Source of the DNA: Pseudomonas jessenii
GTDB taxonomy: Bacteria > Pseudomonadota > Gammaproteobacteria > Pseudomonadales > Pseudomonadaceae
Assembly: GCF_002236115.1 (NCBI RefSeq)
Contig: NZ_NIWT01000002.1
Span: 124,001-188,000 of the forward strand
DNA: 64,000 nt
Reading direction: 5' to 3'
The notes under the pieces are model-generated. The model ran no database searches and had not been told where the DNA came from. It saw only the letters and a list, made by a program, of their open reading frames with translations. The translations under genes were made by a program, and so were the position numbers. Shown piece after piece: positions 8,666 to 17,968 of the stretch (position 1 is the stretch's first letter; every line of letters starts with the position of its first letter).

Positions 8666-9262
8666 ATGAAATCTTTGCTTGCCTTGCTCAAGGATTATTG
8701 GGGTGTGCTGCGTCGGCCCAGTGTGCATTACAGCCTGGGTTTCCTGACCCTCGGCGGGTTTATCGCCGGGGTGATTTTCTGGGGTGGGTTCAACACCGCG
8801 CTGGAAGCGACCAACACCGAGAAGTTCTGCACGTCTTGCCATGAAATGCGTGACAACGTTTTTGTCGAGTTGCAGGAAACCATTCACTACACCAACCGCT
8901 CGGGCGTGCGCGCCACGTGCCCGGACTGTCACGTCCCCCACGAGTGGACGCACAAGATCGCCCGCAAGATGCAGGCTTCCAAGGAGGTCTGGGGCAAGCT
9001 GTTCGGCACGATCAGTACCCGGGACAAGTTTCTGGGCATGCGCCGGGAGCTGGCCGAACATGAGTGGGCACGGCTCAAGGCCAACGATTCCCGGGAGTGT
9101 CGCAACTGCCATAACTTCGAGTTCATGGACTTCACACGCCAGGGTAAACGCGCCGCCAACATGCACTCCACCTCATTGGCCAGCGGCCAGGCGACCTGTA
9201 TCGATTGCCATAAAGGCATTGCCCACAAATTGCCCGACATGAGCGGCGTGAAAGGTTGGTAG
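8666..9262 (+). CDS. napC: NapC, membrane tetrahaem quinol dehydrogenase
   Basis: A 198-aa NapC/NirT-family cytochrome that oxidises membrane quinol and passes electrons to NapB/NapA. One N-terminal transmembrane anchor (about 20-45) precedes four CXXCH motifs at C55, C85, C145 and C178. It is the last gene of napEDABC and is followed by two hairpins that probably end the transcript. Confidence 0.97.
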   Translation: MKSLLALLKDYWGVLRRPSVHYSLGFLTLGGFIAGVIFWGGFNTALEATNTEKFCTSCHEMRDNVFVELQETIHYTNRSGVRATCPDCHVPHEWTHKIARKMQASKEVWGKLFGTISTRDKFLGMRRELAEHEWARLKANDSRECRNCHNFEFMDFTRQGKRAANMHSTSLASGQATCIDCHKGIAHKLPDMSGVKGW

Positions 9263-9278
9263 CCGGCTTTTCAAGGCG

Positions 9279-9311
9279 TTGCCGCCAAGCGGCATAACCG
9301 CGCCGGTTTTT
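9279..9311 (+). terminator. Tandem hairpins ending the nap operon
   Basis: TGCCGC-CAA-GCGGCA (9,280-9,294) is followed immediately by AACCG-CGC-CGGTT (9,296-9,308) running into TTTTT. The second hairpin with its T-run looks like a Rho-independent terminator. The stems are short, so efficiency is uncertain. Confidence 0.55.
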
Positions 9312-9392
9312 CGTCTTCGATACATCGTTCGATTCCCTTCTGATTAGCCTTCAGCCCCTGTTTAAAGGGGGTTGGAGCCGCTGCGCGCAAGT

Positions 9393-9408
9393 TGGTCTGC
9401 AAATTGCT
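9393..9408 (+). promoter_or_regulatory. Candidate sigma54 promoter for flgFGHIJKL
   Basis: TGGTCT-GCAAA-TTGCT has the GG and GC pairs of a -24/-12 element at exact spacing (consensus TGGCAC-N5-TTGCW). It lies 57 bases before the flgF start. In P. aeruginosa this operon is RpoN- and FleR-dependent, which agrees. Confidence 0.65.
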
Positions 9409-9464
9409 ACAGCCTGCGCAACACAGCAGTGGGCGGCAAACGTCCGGCAGGCAGAGGAAAGAGT

Positions 9465-10205
9465 GTGGACAAGTACCTTTATGTGGCAATGACCGGCGCC
9501 AGCCAGAATGCACTGGCGCAAAAGGCTCATGCCAACAACCTCGCGAACATCTCCACCAACGGCTTCCAGAAAGACCTGGAGCAGGCCCGTTCGATGCCGG
9601 TGTTCGGTGACAGCTTTCCGGCGCGTGCGTTTGCCATGTCCGAACGCCCGGCCACGGATTTTTCCCCCGGCTCACTGGTGGAAACCGGCCGCGACCTCGA
9701 CGTTGCCGTGCAAGGCAACGGCTGGATTGCCGTACAGAATCCCGATGGCGGTGAAAGCTACGTGCGCACCGGCAGCCTGAACGTTGACGCCCTGGGTGTG
9801 CTGCGCGCCGGCAACGGCATGCCGGTCATGGGCAATGGCGGGCCGATTTCCGTGCCGCCGGAGCAGCAGATCGAAGTCGGCGAGGACGGCACCATCAGCA
9901 TCCGCGCGATGGGCGAAGGTCCCCGGGTGATGGCGGAAGTCGACCGCATCAAGCTGGTCAACCCGGACTTCAAGAACATGACCAAGGGCCTGGATGGTTC
10001 GATCCACACCAAAGACGGCGCGCCTGCGCAGGCCGATGCCAACGTCAAGCTGGTGTCCGGGTTCCTCGAATCGAGCAACGTCAATGCCGTGGAGGAGATG
10101 ACCTCCGTTCTGGCCCTGGCCAAGCAGTTCGAGCTGCACATCAAGATGATGAACACCGCCAAAGACGATGACCAGGCCATGGCTCGGGTCTTGCAGATCA
10201 GCTAA
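9465..10205 (+). CDS. flgF: FlgF, proximal rod protein
   Basis: A 246-aa flagellar rod protein exported through the type III apparatus. It has the N-terminal rod-protein motif (MDKYLYVAMTGASQNA, then NNLANISTNGFQ) and a C-terminal helix ending VNAVEEMTSVLALAKQFELH. The GTG start at 9,465 follows a GAGGAAAG Shine-Dalgarno and gives the normal FlgF length; the longer frame starts inside the promoter region. First gene of flgFGHIJKL. Confidence 0.95.
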   Translation: MDKYLYVAMTGASQNALAQKAHANNLANISTNGFQKDLEQARSMPVFGDSFPARAFAMSERPATDFSPGSLVETGRDLDVAVQGNGWIAVQNPDGGESYVRTGSLNVDALGVLRAGNGMPVMGNGGPISVPPEQQIEVGEDGTISIRAMGEGPRVMAEVDRIKLVNPDFKNMTKGLDGSIHTKDGAPAQADANVKLVSGFLESSNVNAVEEMTSVLALAKQFELHIKMMNTAKDDDQAMARVLQIS

Positions 10206-10250
10206 TTACCAGAACGTCGCGCCGTAAAACAGGCGCACGAGGAGAATCGA

Positions 10251-11036
10251 ATGCTTCCGGCTCTATGGGTTGCCAAAACAGGTCTGTCCGCCCAGGACAC
10301 CAACCTGACCACCATTTCCAACAACCTGGCCAACGTGTCGACCACGGGTTTCAAACGTGACCGCGCCGAGTTCCAGGACCTGCTCTACCAGATCAAGCGC
10401 CAGCCAGGCGCCCAGTCGACCCAGGACAGCGAACTGCCGTCGGGTCTGCAACTGGGTACCGGTGTGCGCATCGTTGGCACCCAGAAAAACTTCACCGCCG
10501 GCAGCCTGCAAACTACCGAGCAGCCGCTGGACATGGCCATCGACGGCCGTGGTTTCTTCCAGATCCTGCAACCGGACGGCACCACGTCCTACACCCGTGA
10601 CGGTACGTTCCACCTGGACTCCAACGGCCAGATCGTCAACGCCAGCGGCTTTGCCCTGGAGCCGGCCATTGTCATTCCGAACGACGCGCAGACCTTCACG
10701 GTCGGCCGCGACGGCACCGTGTCCATCACCGTTGCCGGCAACCCGGCAGCCCAGGTGATCGGCAACCTGCAAACCGCCGACTTCATCAACCCGGCCGGCC
10801 TGCAGGCGGTGGGCAACAACCTGTTCCTGGAAACCGCCGCCAGTGGCGCGCCGCAAGTCGGCACTCCGGGCCTGAACGGTTTCGGCTCCACGCTGCAGAA
10901 CACCCTGGAAACGTCCAACGTCAGCACCGTTGAGGAGATGGTCAACATGATCACCACCCAGCGCGCCTACGAGATGAACTCCAAGGTGATCTCCACCGCC
11001 GACCAGATGCTCTCGTTCGTAACGCAGAATCTGTAA
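10251..11036 (+). CDS. flgG: FlgG, distal rod protein
   Basis: A 261-aa distal rod protein linking the proximal rod to the hook. The N-terminal motif LPALWVAKTGLSAQDTNL plus NNLANVSTTGFKRDRAEF and the C-terminal VSTVEEMVNMITTQRAYEMN are diagnostic of FlgG. It follows flgF by 45 bases with a clear GAGGAG ribosome binding site. Confidence 0.98.
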   Translation: MLPALWVAKTGLSAQDTNLTTISNNLANVSTTGFKRDRAEFQDLLYQIKRQPGAQSTQDSELPSGLQLGTGVRIVGTQKNFTAGSLQTTEQPLDMAIDGRGFFQILQPDGTTSYTRDGTFHLDSNGQIVNASGFALEPAIVIPNDAQTFTVGRDGTVSITVAGNPAAQVIGNLQTADFINPAGLQAVGNNLFLETAASGAPQVGTPGLNGFGSTLQNTLETSNVSTVEEMVNMITTQRAYEMNSKVISTADQMLSFVTQNL

Positions 11037-11088
11037 TCAAGTCTATGTGGCGGCCATTGGGTCGCCTGCAACACCGTGAGGTAGGGTC

Positions 11089-11784
11089 ATGAATCGCTAT
11101 GTATCTGTTCTGGCACTGAGTGGGATCACCGCGCTCGCAGGTTGCGTGCCTGCGACGCCCAAGCCCAATGACCCTTACTACGCTCCGGTGTTGCCGCGCA
11201 CGCCGTTGCCGGCGGCCGCGAACAATGGCTCGATCTATCAGGCCGGTTTCGAACAGAACCTCTACAGCGACCGCAAGGCGTTCCGGGTCGGTGACATCAT
11301 CACCATCACCCTGAACGAAAGGACCCAGGCCAGCAAAAACGCCAACTCGCAAATTGGCAAGAACAGCAAGGCCAACATCGGCCTGAGTTCGCTGTTCGGC
11401 AGCAGCGCCACCACCAACAACCCGTTCAGCGATGGCGACCTGAGCCTGAGTGCCAGCTACGAAGGTGACCGCGCGACCAAGGGGGACAGCAAGGCGGCTC
11501 AGGGCAACACCTTGACCGGTTCGATCACTGTCACCGTCGCCGATGTGTTGCCCAACGGCATTATCGCGGTACGCGGCGAGAAGTGGATGACCCTCAACAC
11601 CGGCGACGAGCTGGTGCGGATTGCCGGCCTGGTTCGCGCCGATGACATCGCCACCGACAACACCGTGCCGTCGACCCGTGTCGCCGATGCGCGCATCACC
11701 TACTCGGGCACCGGTTCGTTTGCCGATGCGAGTCAGCCAGGCTGGTTCGACCGTTTCTTCCTCAGCCCGCTGTTCCCTTTCTAG
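11089..11784 (+). CDS. flgH: FlgH, L-ring lipoprotein
   Basis: A 231-aa outer-membrane lipoprotein forming the L-ring bushing. The signal peptide ends in the lipobox L-A-G-C with lipidated C19. The conserved [19 protein letters not shown] segment and the C-terminal [14 protein letters not shown] are typical. The stop codon is immediately followed by the flgI start, so the pair is probably translationally coupled. Confidence 0.97.
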   Translation: MNRYVSVLALSGITALAGCVPATPKPNDPYYAPVLPRTPLPAAANNGSIYQAGFEQNLYSDRKAFRVGDIITITLNERTQASKNANSQIGKNSKANIGLSSLFGSSATTNNPFSDGDLSLSASYEGDRATKGDSKAAQGNTLTGSITVTVADVLPNGIIAVRGEKWMTLNTGDELVRIAGLVRADDIATDNTVPSTRVADARITYSGTGSFADASQPGWFDRFFLSPLFPF

Positions 11785-12900
11785 GTGGCTACGTTGAATT
11801 TCAGAAGTCTCATGATGGCTGCGTTCCTGATGTCCGCAGCGTTCAACGTTCAAGCCGAGCGCCTGAAGGACATCGCCAGCATTTCCGGCGTGCGTTCCAA
11901 CCAATTGATCGGCTACGGCCTGGTGGTCGGGCTAAACGGCACCGGCGACCAGACGACGCAGACCCCGTTCACCCTGCAGACCTTCAACAACATGCTCTCG
12001 CAGTTCGGCATCAAGGTGCCGCCGGGTTCGGGCAACGTGCAGTTGAAGAACGTCGCGGCGGTGTCGATCAGTGCCGATTTGCCGGCGTTCGCCAAGCCGG
12101 GTCAGCAGGTCGATATCACCGTTTCGTCCATCGGTAACTCCAAGAGCCTGCGTGGCGGCACCTTGCTGCTGACGCCACTCAAGGGTATCGATGGCAACGT
12201 CTATGCGGTGGCCCAGGGCAACCTGGTGGTCGGCGGTTTCGACGCGGAAGGGCGAGACGGCTCGAAGATCACCGTCAACGTTCCGTCGGCCGGTCGCATC
12301 CCCGGTGGTGCGTCGGTGGAACGTGCGGTGCCGAGCGGTTTCAACCAGGGCAACAGCCTGACGCTGAACCTCAACCGTTCCGACTTCACCACCGCCAAGC
12401 GCATCGTCGACAAGATCAACAACATGCTCGGTCCTGGCGTGGCCCAGGCCATCGACGGCGGGTCGATTCGCGTCACCGCGCCGCTCGATCCGAGCCAGCG
12501 CGTCGACTACCTGTCGATCCTGGAAAACCTCGAAGTCGATCCGGGCCAGGCAGTCGCGAAAGTCATCATCAACTCCCGTACCGGCACCATCGTGATCGGC
12601 CAGAATGTCAAGGTTTCCCCGGCCGCCGTGACCCACGGCAGCCTGACCGTGACCATTACCGAAGACCCGATCGTCAGCCAGCCCGGCCCTCTGTCCAATG
12701 GCACGACGGCGGTGGTGCCGCGTTCGAAGGTCAACGCCCAGCAGGAAGCCAAGCCGATGTTCAAGTTCGGCCCTGGTACCACCCTCGACGAGATCGTGCG
12801 GGCGGTGAACCAGGTCGGCGCGGCACCGGGTGACTTGATGGCCATCCTCGAAGCGCTGAAGCAGGCCGGCGCCCTGCAAGCCGATCTGATCGTGATCTGA
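11785..12900 (+). CDS. flgI: FlgI, P-ring protein
   Basis: A 371-aa periplasmic P-ring subunit. A signal peptide (cleaved after NVQA) precedes [21 protein letters not shown], the highly conserved mature N-terminus. The GTG at 11,785 directly abuts the flgH stop (TAG-GTG); an ATG at 11,812 would still leave a short signal peptide and cannot be excluded. The C-terminal QADLIVI end is typical. It needs the SRP/Sec route and FlgA for assembly; flgA is not in this window. Confidence 0.96.
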   Translation: MATLNFRSLMMAAFLMSAAFNVQAERLKDIASISGVRSNQLIGYGLVVGLNGTGDQTTQTPFTLQTFNNMLSQFGIKVPPGSGNVQLKNVAAVSISADLPAFAKPGQQVDITVSSIGNSKSLRGGTLLLTPLKGIDGNVYAVAQGNLVVGGFDAEGRDGSKITVNVPSAGRIPGGASVERAVPSGFNQGNSLTLNLNRSDFTTAKRIVDKINNMLGPGVAQAIDGGSIRVTAPLDPSQRVDYLSILENLEVDPGQAVAKVIINSRTGTIVIGQNVKVSPAAVTHGSLTVTITEDPIVSQPGPLSNGTTAVVPRSKVNAQQEAKPMFKFGPGTTLDEIVRAVNQVGAAPGDLMAILEALKQAGALQADLIVI

Positions 12901-12911
12901 GGACGGCCATC

Positions 12912-14198
12912 GTGGATATGCGCAAGAGCGGTCTGGTCAGCAGCAGCGATTCGGGCTCCTATTCGGACCTCAATCGTCTGAATCAGCTCAAGGTCGGCGA
13001 CAAGAACAGCGACGGCAACATGCGCAAGGTGGCGCAGGAGTTCGAATCGCTGTTCCTCGGTGAGATGCTCAAGTCCATGCGCTCGGCAACCGAAGCGCTG
13101 GGGCAGGACAATCCGATGAACACGCCGGCGGCCAAGCAGTACCAGGAAATGTACGACCAGCAACTGGCCGTTTCCATGTCCCGCGAGGGCGGTGGTATCG
13201 GCCTGGCGGACGTGCTGATGCGCCAGATGTCGAAGAACAAGCCATTGGCGCCGGGCGAGGCCGCTGCTGCATCGCTGGCCAGGCAAGAGGCTGCCAAGGC
13301 CGCCGTGCAAACGCCGGTGGCGGCGGGCACGGTTGCGGTCAATGGGCCGCTGTCGCGGGTCAATGGCCAGCGTCCATTGTGGGCTTCGCGATCGGTCCAT
13401 GCGCCGCAAGAGGCGGGCGAGGGTGGTCATCGCAATGACATGGCTCTGATCAATCAGCGACGCCTGGCGTTGCCGCCGAAGCTGGCTGATCGTCTGTTGG
13501 CCGGGTTGGTGCCTTCGGCGACGGCCGCAGCCACGACGATCAACAAGACACCGTTGCCTGAGCGCGCGACAAGCACTGGCACCGGTCCTTTGTATAACGG
13601 CGACTGGCTGGCCAGCGCGCAGCAAACCTCCAGTGGCGGCATGCAGATCTACGGTCGCGCCATGGCGCAGATTCCGCTGGCGCCGGCGAAGAAAGCCTTC
13701 GGTTCCGCCGACCAGTTCGTCAACACCATGTTGCCGATGGCCAAGGAAGCGGCGGCCCGCATTGGTGTCGATCCGCGTTACCTGGTGGCGCAGGCGGCCC
13801 TGGAAACCGGCTGGGGCAAGTCGGTCATGCGTGCTCAGGACGGCAGCAGCAGCCACAACCTGTTCGGCATCAAGGCCGGCAATAGTTGGCAGGGCAATTC
13901 GGCGCGGGCGATCACCAGCGAATTCAGGAACGGGCAGATGGTCAAGGAGACGGCGCAGTTCCGCTCCTACGACTCCTACGAGGACAGTTTCCACGACCTT
14001 GTAACTTTGCTGCAGACCAACAATCGCTATCAAGATGTCGTGAAGTCGGCCGATAACCCAGAACAGTTTGTACGCGAGTTGCAGAAGGCCGGTTACGCAA
14101 CCGATCCGAACTACGCGAGCAAGATTTCGCAGATAGCCAAGCAGATGACGAGTTACCAGAACTACGCTGCGGCGGGCGTTTCAACTACGCCTTTATAG
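12912..14198 (+). CDS. flgJ: FlgJ, rod cap and peptidoglycan hydrolase
   Basis: A 428-aa bifunctional protein. The N-terminal ~100 residues form the rod-capping domain (KVAQEFESLFLGEMLKSMR), a variable Ala-rich linker follows, and the C-terminal ~160 residues are a glucosaminidase-type domain (AAARIGVDPRYLVAQAALET with the likely catalytic Glu in ALETGWGKS). It opens the peptidoglycan for the growing rod. The GTG at 12,912 is taken as start; an in-frame ATG two codons later is equally possible. Confidence 0.96.
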   Translation: MDMRKSGLVSSSDSGSYSDLNRLNQLKVGDKNSDGNMRKVAQEFESLFLGEMLKSMRSATEALGQDNPMNTPAAKQYQEMYDQQLAVSMSREGGGIGLADVLMRQMSKNKPLAPGEAAAASLARQEAAKAAVQTPVAAGTVAVNGPLSRVNGQRPLWASRSVHAPQEAGEGGHRNDMALINQRRLALPPKLADRLLAGLVPSATAAATTINKTPLPERATSTGTGPLYNGDWLASAQQTSSGGMQIYGRAMAQIPLAPAKKAFGSADQFVNTMLPMAKEAAARIGVDPRYLVAQAALETGWGKSVMRAQDGSSSHNLFGIKAGNSWQGNSARAITSEFRNGQMVKETAQFRSYDSYEDSFHDLVTLLQTNNRYQDVVKSADNPEQFVRELQKAGYATDPNYASKISQIAKQMTSYQNYAAAGVSTTPL

Positions 14199-14221
14199 GC
14201 ACAAGGTATAAGGTCTGAACC

Positions 14222-16267
14222 ATGAGTTTGCTCAATATCGGGATGTCGGGGCTGAGTGCTGGCCATAACTCGTTGGTGACGACCGGCAACAACATTGCCA
14301 ACGTCGACACCGCCGGGTACTCGCGCCAGCAATCTGTGCAGAGCACCAAAGGCTCGATTCAGTACGGCAATGTGTTCATCGGCACCGGCACAACGCTGGC
14401 CGATGTGCGTCGCGTGTACAACGCCTACCTCGATTCGCAGTTGCGTACCGCCACCTCGCTCAACAGCGAAGCGGCGTCGTACAACGCTCAGGCCACTCCG
14501 CTGGACGCCACGCTTTCCGATACCAACACCGGGCTGACCGGCGTGCTGCAAAAGTTCTTCACCTCGATGCAGGGCGTTTCGACCTCGGCCACCGACGACA
14601 CGTCCCGCCAGTCGGTGCTGACCGGTGCCCAGGCCCTGTCCGCCCGCTTCAATTCGATTGCCAAGCAGTTGAACGACCAGAACACCAACCTGAACGGCAG
14701 CCTGGGCGACATGGCGGATCAGGTGAACAAGCTGTCTACCACTATTGCCACGCTCAACCAGAAGATTTCCGAGCTCTCCACCGGCACCAATCAGCCAAAC
14801 GACCTGCTGGACTCACGCAACGAAGCCGTGCGGCAACTGTCCGAGCTGGTCGGTACCCAAGTGGTCGAGCGTGGCAGCAGCTACGACATCTACATCGGCA
14901 GCGGCCAGCCCCTGGTGGTCGGCAACACCACCAATTCACTGCAAACCGTGCCGAGCCAGAACGATCCGTCGCGCATGGCGCTGCAGCTGAACCGTGGCTC
15001 CAGCACCATCGACGTGACCTCGGTGATCAGCGGTGGTGAAATCGGTGGTCTGCTGACTTACCGCAAGGAAGTGCTCGACCCTTCGCTCAATGAGCTGGGG
15101 CGCGTGGCGCTGGTGGTGGCCGACCAGATCAACAGCCAGCAGGCGCAAGGCATCGACAAGAACGGTGACTTCGGCGCGGCGATCTTCAACAACATCAACA
15201 GTGCCGCCCTGATCAGTCAGCGCAGCATTGCGGCAGCGGGCAACAGTGCCGGCTCCGGCAACCTGGATGTCACCATCAAGGATACCGGCAAGCTGACCGC
15301 CAGCGACTATCAGGTGACGTTCACCAGCGCGACCAACTACAGCGTCAAGCGCTCGGACGGCACCGACATGGGCTCGTTCAGCACCACGACGACGCCGGCT
15401 CCGGTGATCGATGGCTTCAGCCTGAACCTCAACGGCGGTGCGTTGAGCGCCGGCGACTCGTTCAAGGTGACACCGACCCGTGGCGCGGCGGCCGGTATCC
15501 AGACCGTGCTCAGCGACCCGAAAAAAATCGCCGCGGCCGCACCCTTGACCGGTGTGACCAGCGCCAACAACACCGGCACCTACACCCAGCCGACGCTGAC
15601 CAGCACCATAGATATCTACAACCCGGCGGCCCAGGCGGAAATGCAGACCGCGCTCAAGAACTCGACGCCGGTCAAACTGGTGTTCGGGGCGGCCAGCGGC
15701 GGTAGCCAGACCTACAACATGGTCGATGCCAAGGGCAACTCGATCGGCACCGGCACCATCGTTCCCGGCCAGAGCAACACCCTGAACCTGAAAGTGGGCA
15801 TGGTCGATGCCAGCGGTGCGCCGGTGATGGACAACAGCGTCACGCCAGCCGTGCAGAAGACCTTCACTGTGCAGACCACGGTCGGCGCCACGCCAGCGAG
15901 CGGCGAAAGCTTCACCATCAACCTGACCGGCGCGGCGTCTTCGGACAACCGCAATGCTCAAGCGCTGGTGGGTTTGCAAACCAAGCAGACCGTAGACACC
16001 GGCACCGCGAGCAAGGGCATCAGCCTGACCGATGCCTACAACAAGCTGGTGACCAACGTCGGCGCCAAGGCTGCCCAGGGCAAGTCCGACAGCGACGCCA
16101 CCACGGCAATCCTGGCCAATGCCAAGGGGGCGCGGGATTCGAACTCCGGGGTCGACCTGGATGAGGAAACCGGCAACCTGGTCAAGTACCAGCAGTACTA
16201 CACCGCGTCTTCGCAGATCATCAAGGCTGCGCAGGAAATTTTCACCACGCTGATCAATAGCCTTTAA
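14222..16267 (+). CDS. flgK: FlgK, hook-associated protein 1
   Basis: A 681-aa hook-filament junction protein. The N-terminal SLLNIGMSGLSAGHNSL and NNIANVDTAGYSRQ motifs and the C-terminal NLVKYQQYYTASSQIIKAAQ heptads are diagnostic. The long central region is low-complexity (Thr, Ala, Gly, Ser) and forms the exposed, variable domain. It follows flgJ and precedes flgL by thirteen bases. Confidence 0.97.
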   Translation: MSLLNIGMSGLSAGHNSLVTTGNNIANVDTAGYSRQQSVQSTKGSIQYGNVFIGTGTTLADVRRVYNAYLDSQLRTATSLNSEAASYNAQATPLDATLSDTNTGLTGVLQKFFTSMQGVSTSATDDTSRQSVLTGAQALSARFNSIAKQLNDQNTNLNGSLGDMADQVNKLSTTIATLNQKISELSTGTNQPNDLLDSRNEAVRQLSELVGTQVVERGSSYDIYIGSGQPLVVGNTTNSLQTVPSQNDPSRMALQLNRGSSTIDVTSVISGGEIGGLLTYRKEVLDPSLNELGRVALVVADQINSQQAQGIDKNGDFGAAIFNNINSAALISQRSIAAAGNSAGSGNLDVTIKDTGKLTASDYQVTFTSATNYSVKRSDGTDMGSFSTTTTPAPVIDGFSLNLNGGALSAGDSFKVTPTRGAAAGIQTVLSDPKKIAAAAPLTGVTSANNTGTYTQPTLTSTIDIYNPAAQAEMQTALKNSTPVKLVFGAASGGSQTYNMVDAKGNSIGTGTIVPGQSNTLNLKVGMVDASGAPVMDNSVTPAVQKTFTVQTTVGATPASGESFTINLTGAASSDNRNAQALVGLQTKQTVDTGTASKGISLTDAYNKLVTNVGAKAAQGKSDSDATTAILANAKGARDSNSGVDLDEETGNLVKYQQYYTASSQIIKAAQEIFTTLINSL

Positions 16268-16280
16268 GGAGTCGTAATTC

Positions 16281-17852
16281 ATGCGCATTTCCACCGCCCA
16301 GTATTACGAAATCACCGCTGCCAACTACCAGCGCAACTTCAACAAGGCCATCGCGACCAGCAACGAAGCCAGCAGCCTGACCCGCATCAATACTGCCGCC
16401 GATGATCCGATCGGCGCCGGTCGTTTGCTGCAACTGGGCCAGCAGAGCGCGATGCTTGAGCAGTACAAAACCAACATCGGCAGCACCAAGAATGCGTTGA
16501 GCCTGCAGGAAACCACGCTCAGTTCCATCGGTACCGCTTTGCAGCGCGTCAAGGAACTGGCCCTCGCTGCCAGCAACGGCATTGCCACCGACGCGGACCG
16601 CAAGGCTTATGCGTCGGAACTGGGCCAGATCCAGCAACAAGTGCTGGGCCTGATGAACTCCAAGGACGCGAGCGGCAACTACCTGTTCTCCGGTTCGAAA
16701 ACCGACACCGCGCCTTACTCGCAGAACGCCGACGGCACCTACAGCTACAACGGTGACCAGACCACCATCGACCTTGGCATTGGCGATGGCATGACGGTCG
16801 GGACCAACACCACTGGCTGGGATGCGTTCCAGCAGACCATCAATACCAGTCGCACCCAGACCACCATGACTGCTCCGGTGGTGGATGACGGTCGCGTGGT
16901 GCTGTCCAACGGTACGGTTGGCACCAGCTCCACCTACAACGCGAAGTTCACTGGCGGCCAGCCCTACACCGTCAGTTTCCTCAGCAGCACCCAGTTGAAG
17001 ATCACCGACTCGCTGGGCAACGACGTGACCGCCGAAGCCAGCCAGAACGGTCTGATCAGCAATGCCAACGGCGCCAACCAGACGGTCAGTTTCCGTGGCG
17101 TCGACCTCAAGCTGAACATCAACCTCAAATCCGGTGATACCAACCCGGATGCGGTGATCGCCGGCCACAGTTTCAATCTGTCTTCCACGTCGGATACCTT
17201 CAACACCTCGCGCAGCGCCGGTAACCCGTCGACCGCGGTCATCACCGGTTCCAGCGTGACCGACCCGACGGCTTACACCAACGCCTTCCCGGCGGGCGGG
17301 GCGATCCTCAAGTTCACCAGCACCACCAATTTCGACCTGTATGCAGCCCCGATCACCGCTGACAGCAAGCCGGTCTCGTCGGGCACGGTTTCGGGCGGCA
17401 ACGCCACTGCGGCGGGCGTGACCTTTGCCCTGGGCGGAGGCACTCCAGCGTCCGGCGACCAGTTCGTGATCCAGAACAACAACCATCAGACCCAGAACGT
17501 GCTCGACACCCTGGGCCAGATGATCACCGCGCTGAACACGCCAGTCGACGGCGACGCAGTGGCCAAGCAGAAGTTTCTGGGGGCCATGGAGTCGGGAATG
17601 GGCAACATCGACAGTGCGGCCAACCAGATCGGTTCGGCCATCACCACGATCGGTGCTCGCGGCCAGGCGCTGGATAACCAGACCGCGACCAACGAGAGCC
17701 TGACCCTTGCGAACAGCGAGAGCCAGAAGTCAATTCGCGATTCGGACCCGGCCGAAGTCATGACTCGCCTGACCTTGCAGCAAACCATGTTGCAGGCTGC
17801 GCAGCTGGCGTTCAGCAAGATTTCCCAGTTGGGCCTGTTCAACAAGATCTGA
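16281..17852 (+). CDS. flgL: FlgL, hook-associated protein 3
   Basis: A 523-aa junction protein of the flagellin superfamily. The N-terminus MRISTAQYYEITAANYQRNF with the SSLTRINTAADDPIGAGRLL segment resembles the flagellin N-domain, and the C-terminal MTRLTLQQTMLQAAQLAFSK pairs with it as a coiled coil. The central part is a variable exposed domain. Last gene of the flg operon, followed by a GC-rich hairpin. Confidence 0.97.
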   Translation: MRISTAQYYEITAANYQRNFNKAIATSNEASSLTRINTAADDPIGAGRLLQLGQQSAMLEQYKTNIGSTKNALSLQETTLSSIGTALQRVKELALAASNGIATDADRKAYASELGQIQQQVLGLMNSKDASGNYLFSGSKTDTAPYSQNADGTYSYNGDQTTIDLGIGDGMTVGTNTTGWDAFQQTINTSRTQTTMTAPVVDDGRVVLSNGTVGTSSTYNAKFTGGQPYTVSFLSSTQLKITDSLGNDVTAEASQNGLISNANGANQTVSFRGVDLKLNINLKSGDTNPDAVIAGHSFNLSSTSDTFNTSRSAGNPSTAVITGSSVTDPTAYTNAFPAGGAILKFTSTTNFDLYAAPITADSKPVSSGTVSGGNATAAGVTFALGGGTPASGDQFVIQNNNHQTQNVLDTLGQMITALNTPVDGDAVAKQKFLGAMESGMGNIDSAANQIGSAITTIGARGQALDNQTATNESLTLANSESQKSIRDSDPAEVMTRLTLQQTMLQAAQLAFSKISQLGLFNKI

Positions 17853-17858
17853 CGGTGG

Positions 17859-17878
17859 TCGGGCGCGCAGGCGCCCGA
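17859..17878 (+). terminator. GC-rich hairpin after flgL
   Basis: TCGGGCGC-GCAG-GCGCCCGA is a perfect 8-bp stem seven bases after the flgL stop. No T-run follows, so it may only be a partial terminator or a 3'-end stabiliser; readthrough into the glycosyltransferase gene is possible. Confidence 0.5.
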
Positions 17879-17940
17879 TGGCCTTGTCCCTTCAGTATTT
17901 ATCGTCTTTTTTTGCGGTAACAAAGGGCTCGCTTTTCAGG

Positions 17941-17967
17941 GCGGGCTCGCGCCGCCTGTGAGCCCGC
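17941..17967 (+). promoter_or_regulatory. Hairpin abutting the start codon of the large glycosyltransferase
   Basis: GCGGGCTC (17,941-17,948) and GAGCCCGC (17,960-17,967) form an 8-bp stem with an 11-base loop ending one base before the GTG start at 17,969. No Shine-Dalgarno is visible, so the stem could limit translation initiation or be a remnant terminator. Confidence 0.45.
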
Positions 17968-17968
17968 C

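Noticed and set aside
12507..14033. 508-codon open frame antisense to flgI/flgJ
   Set aside because: Both flgI and flgJ on the plus strand are complete and conserved; the antisense product has no family features.
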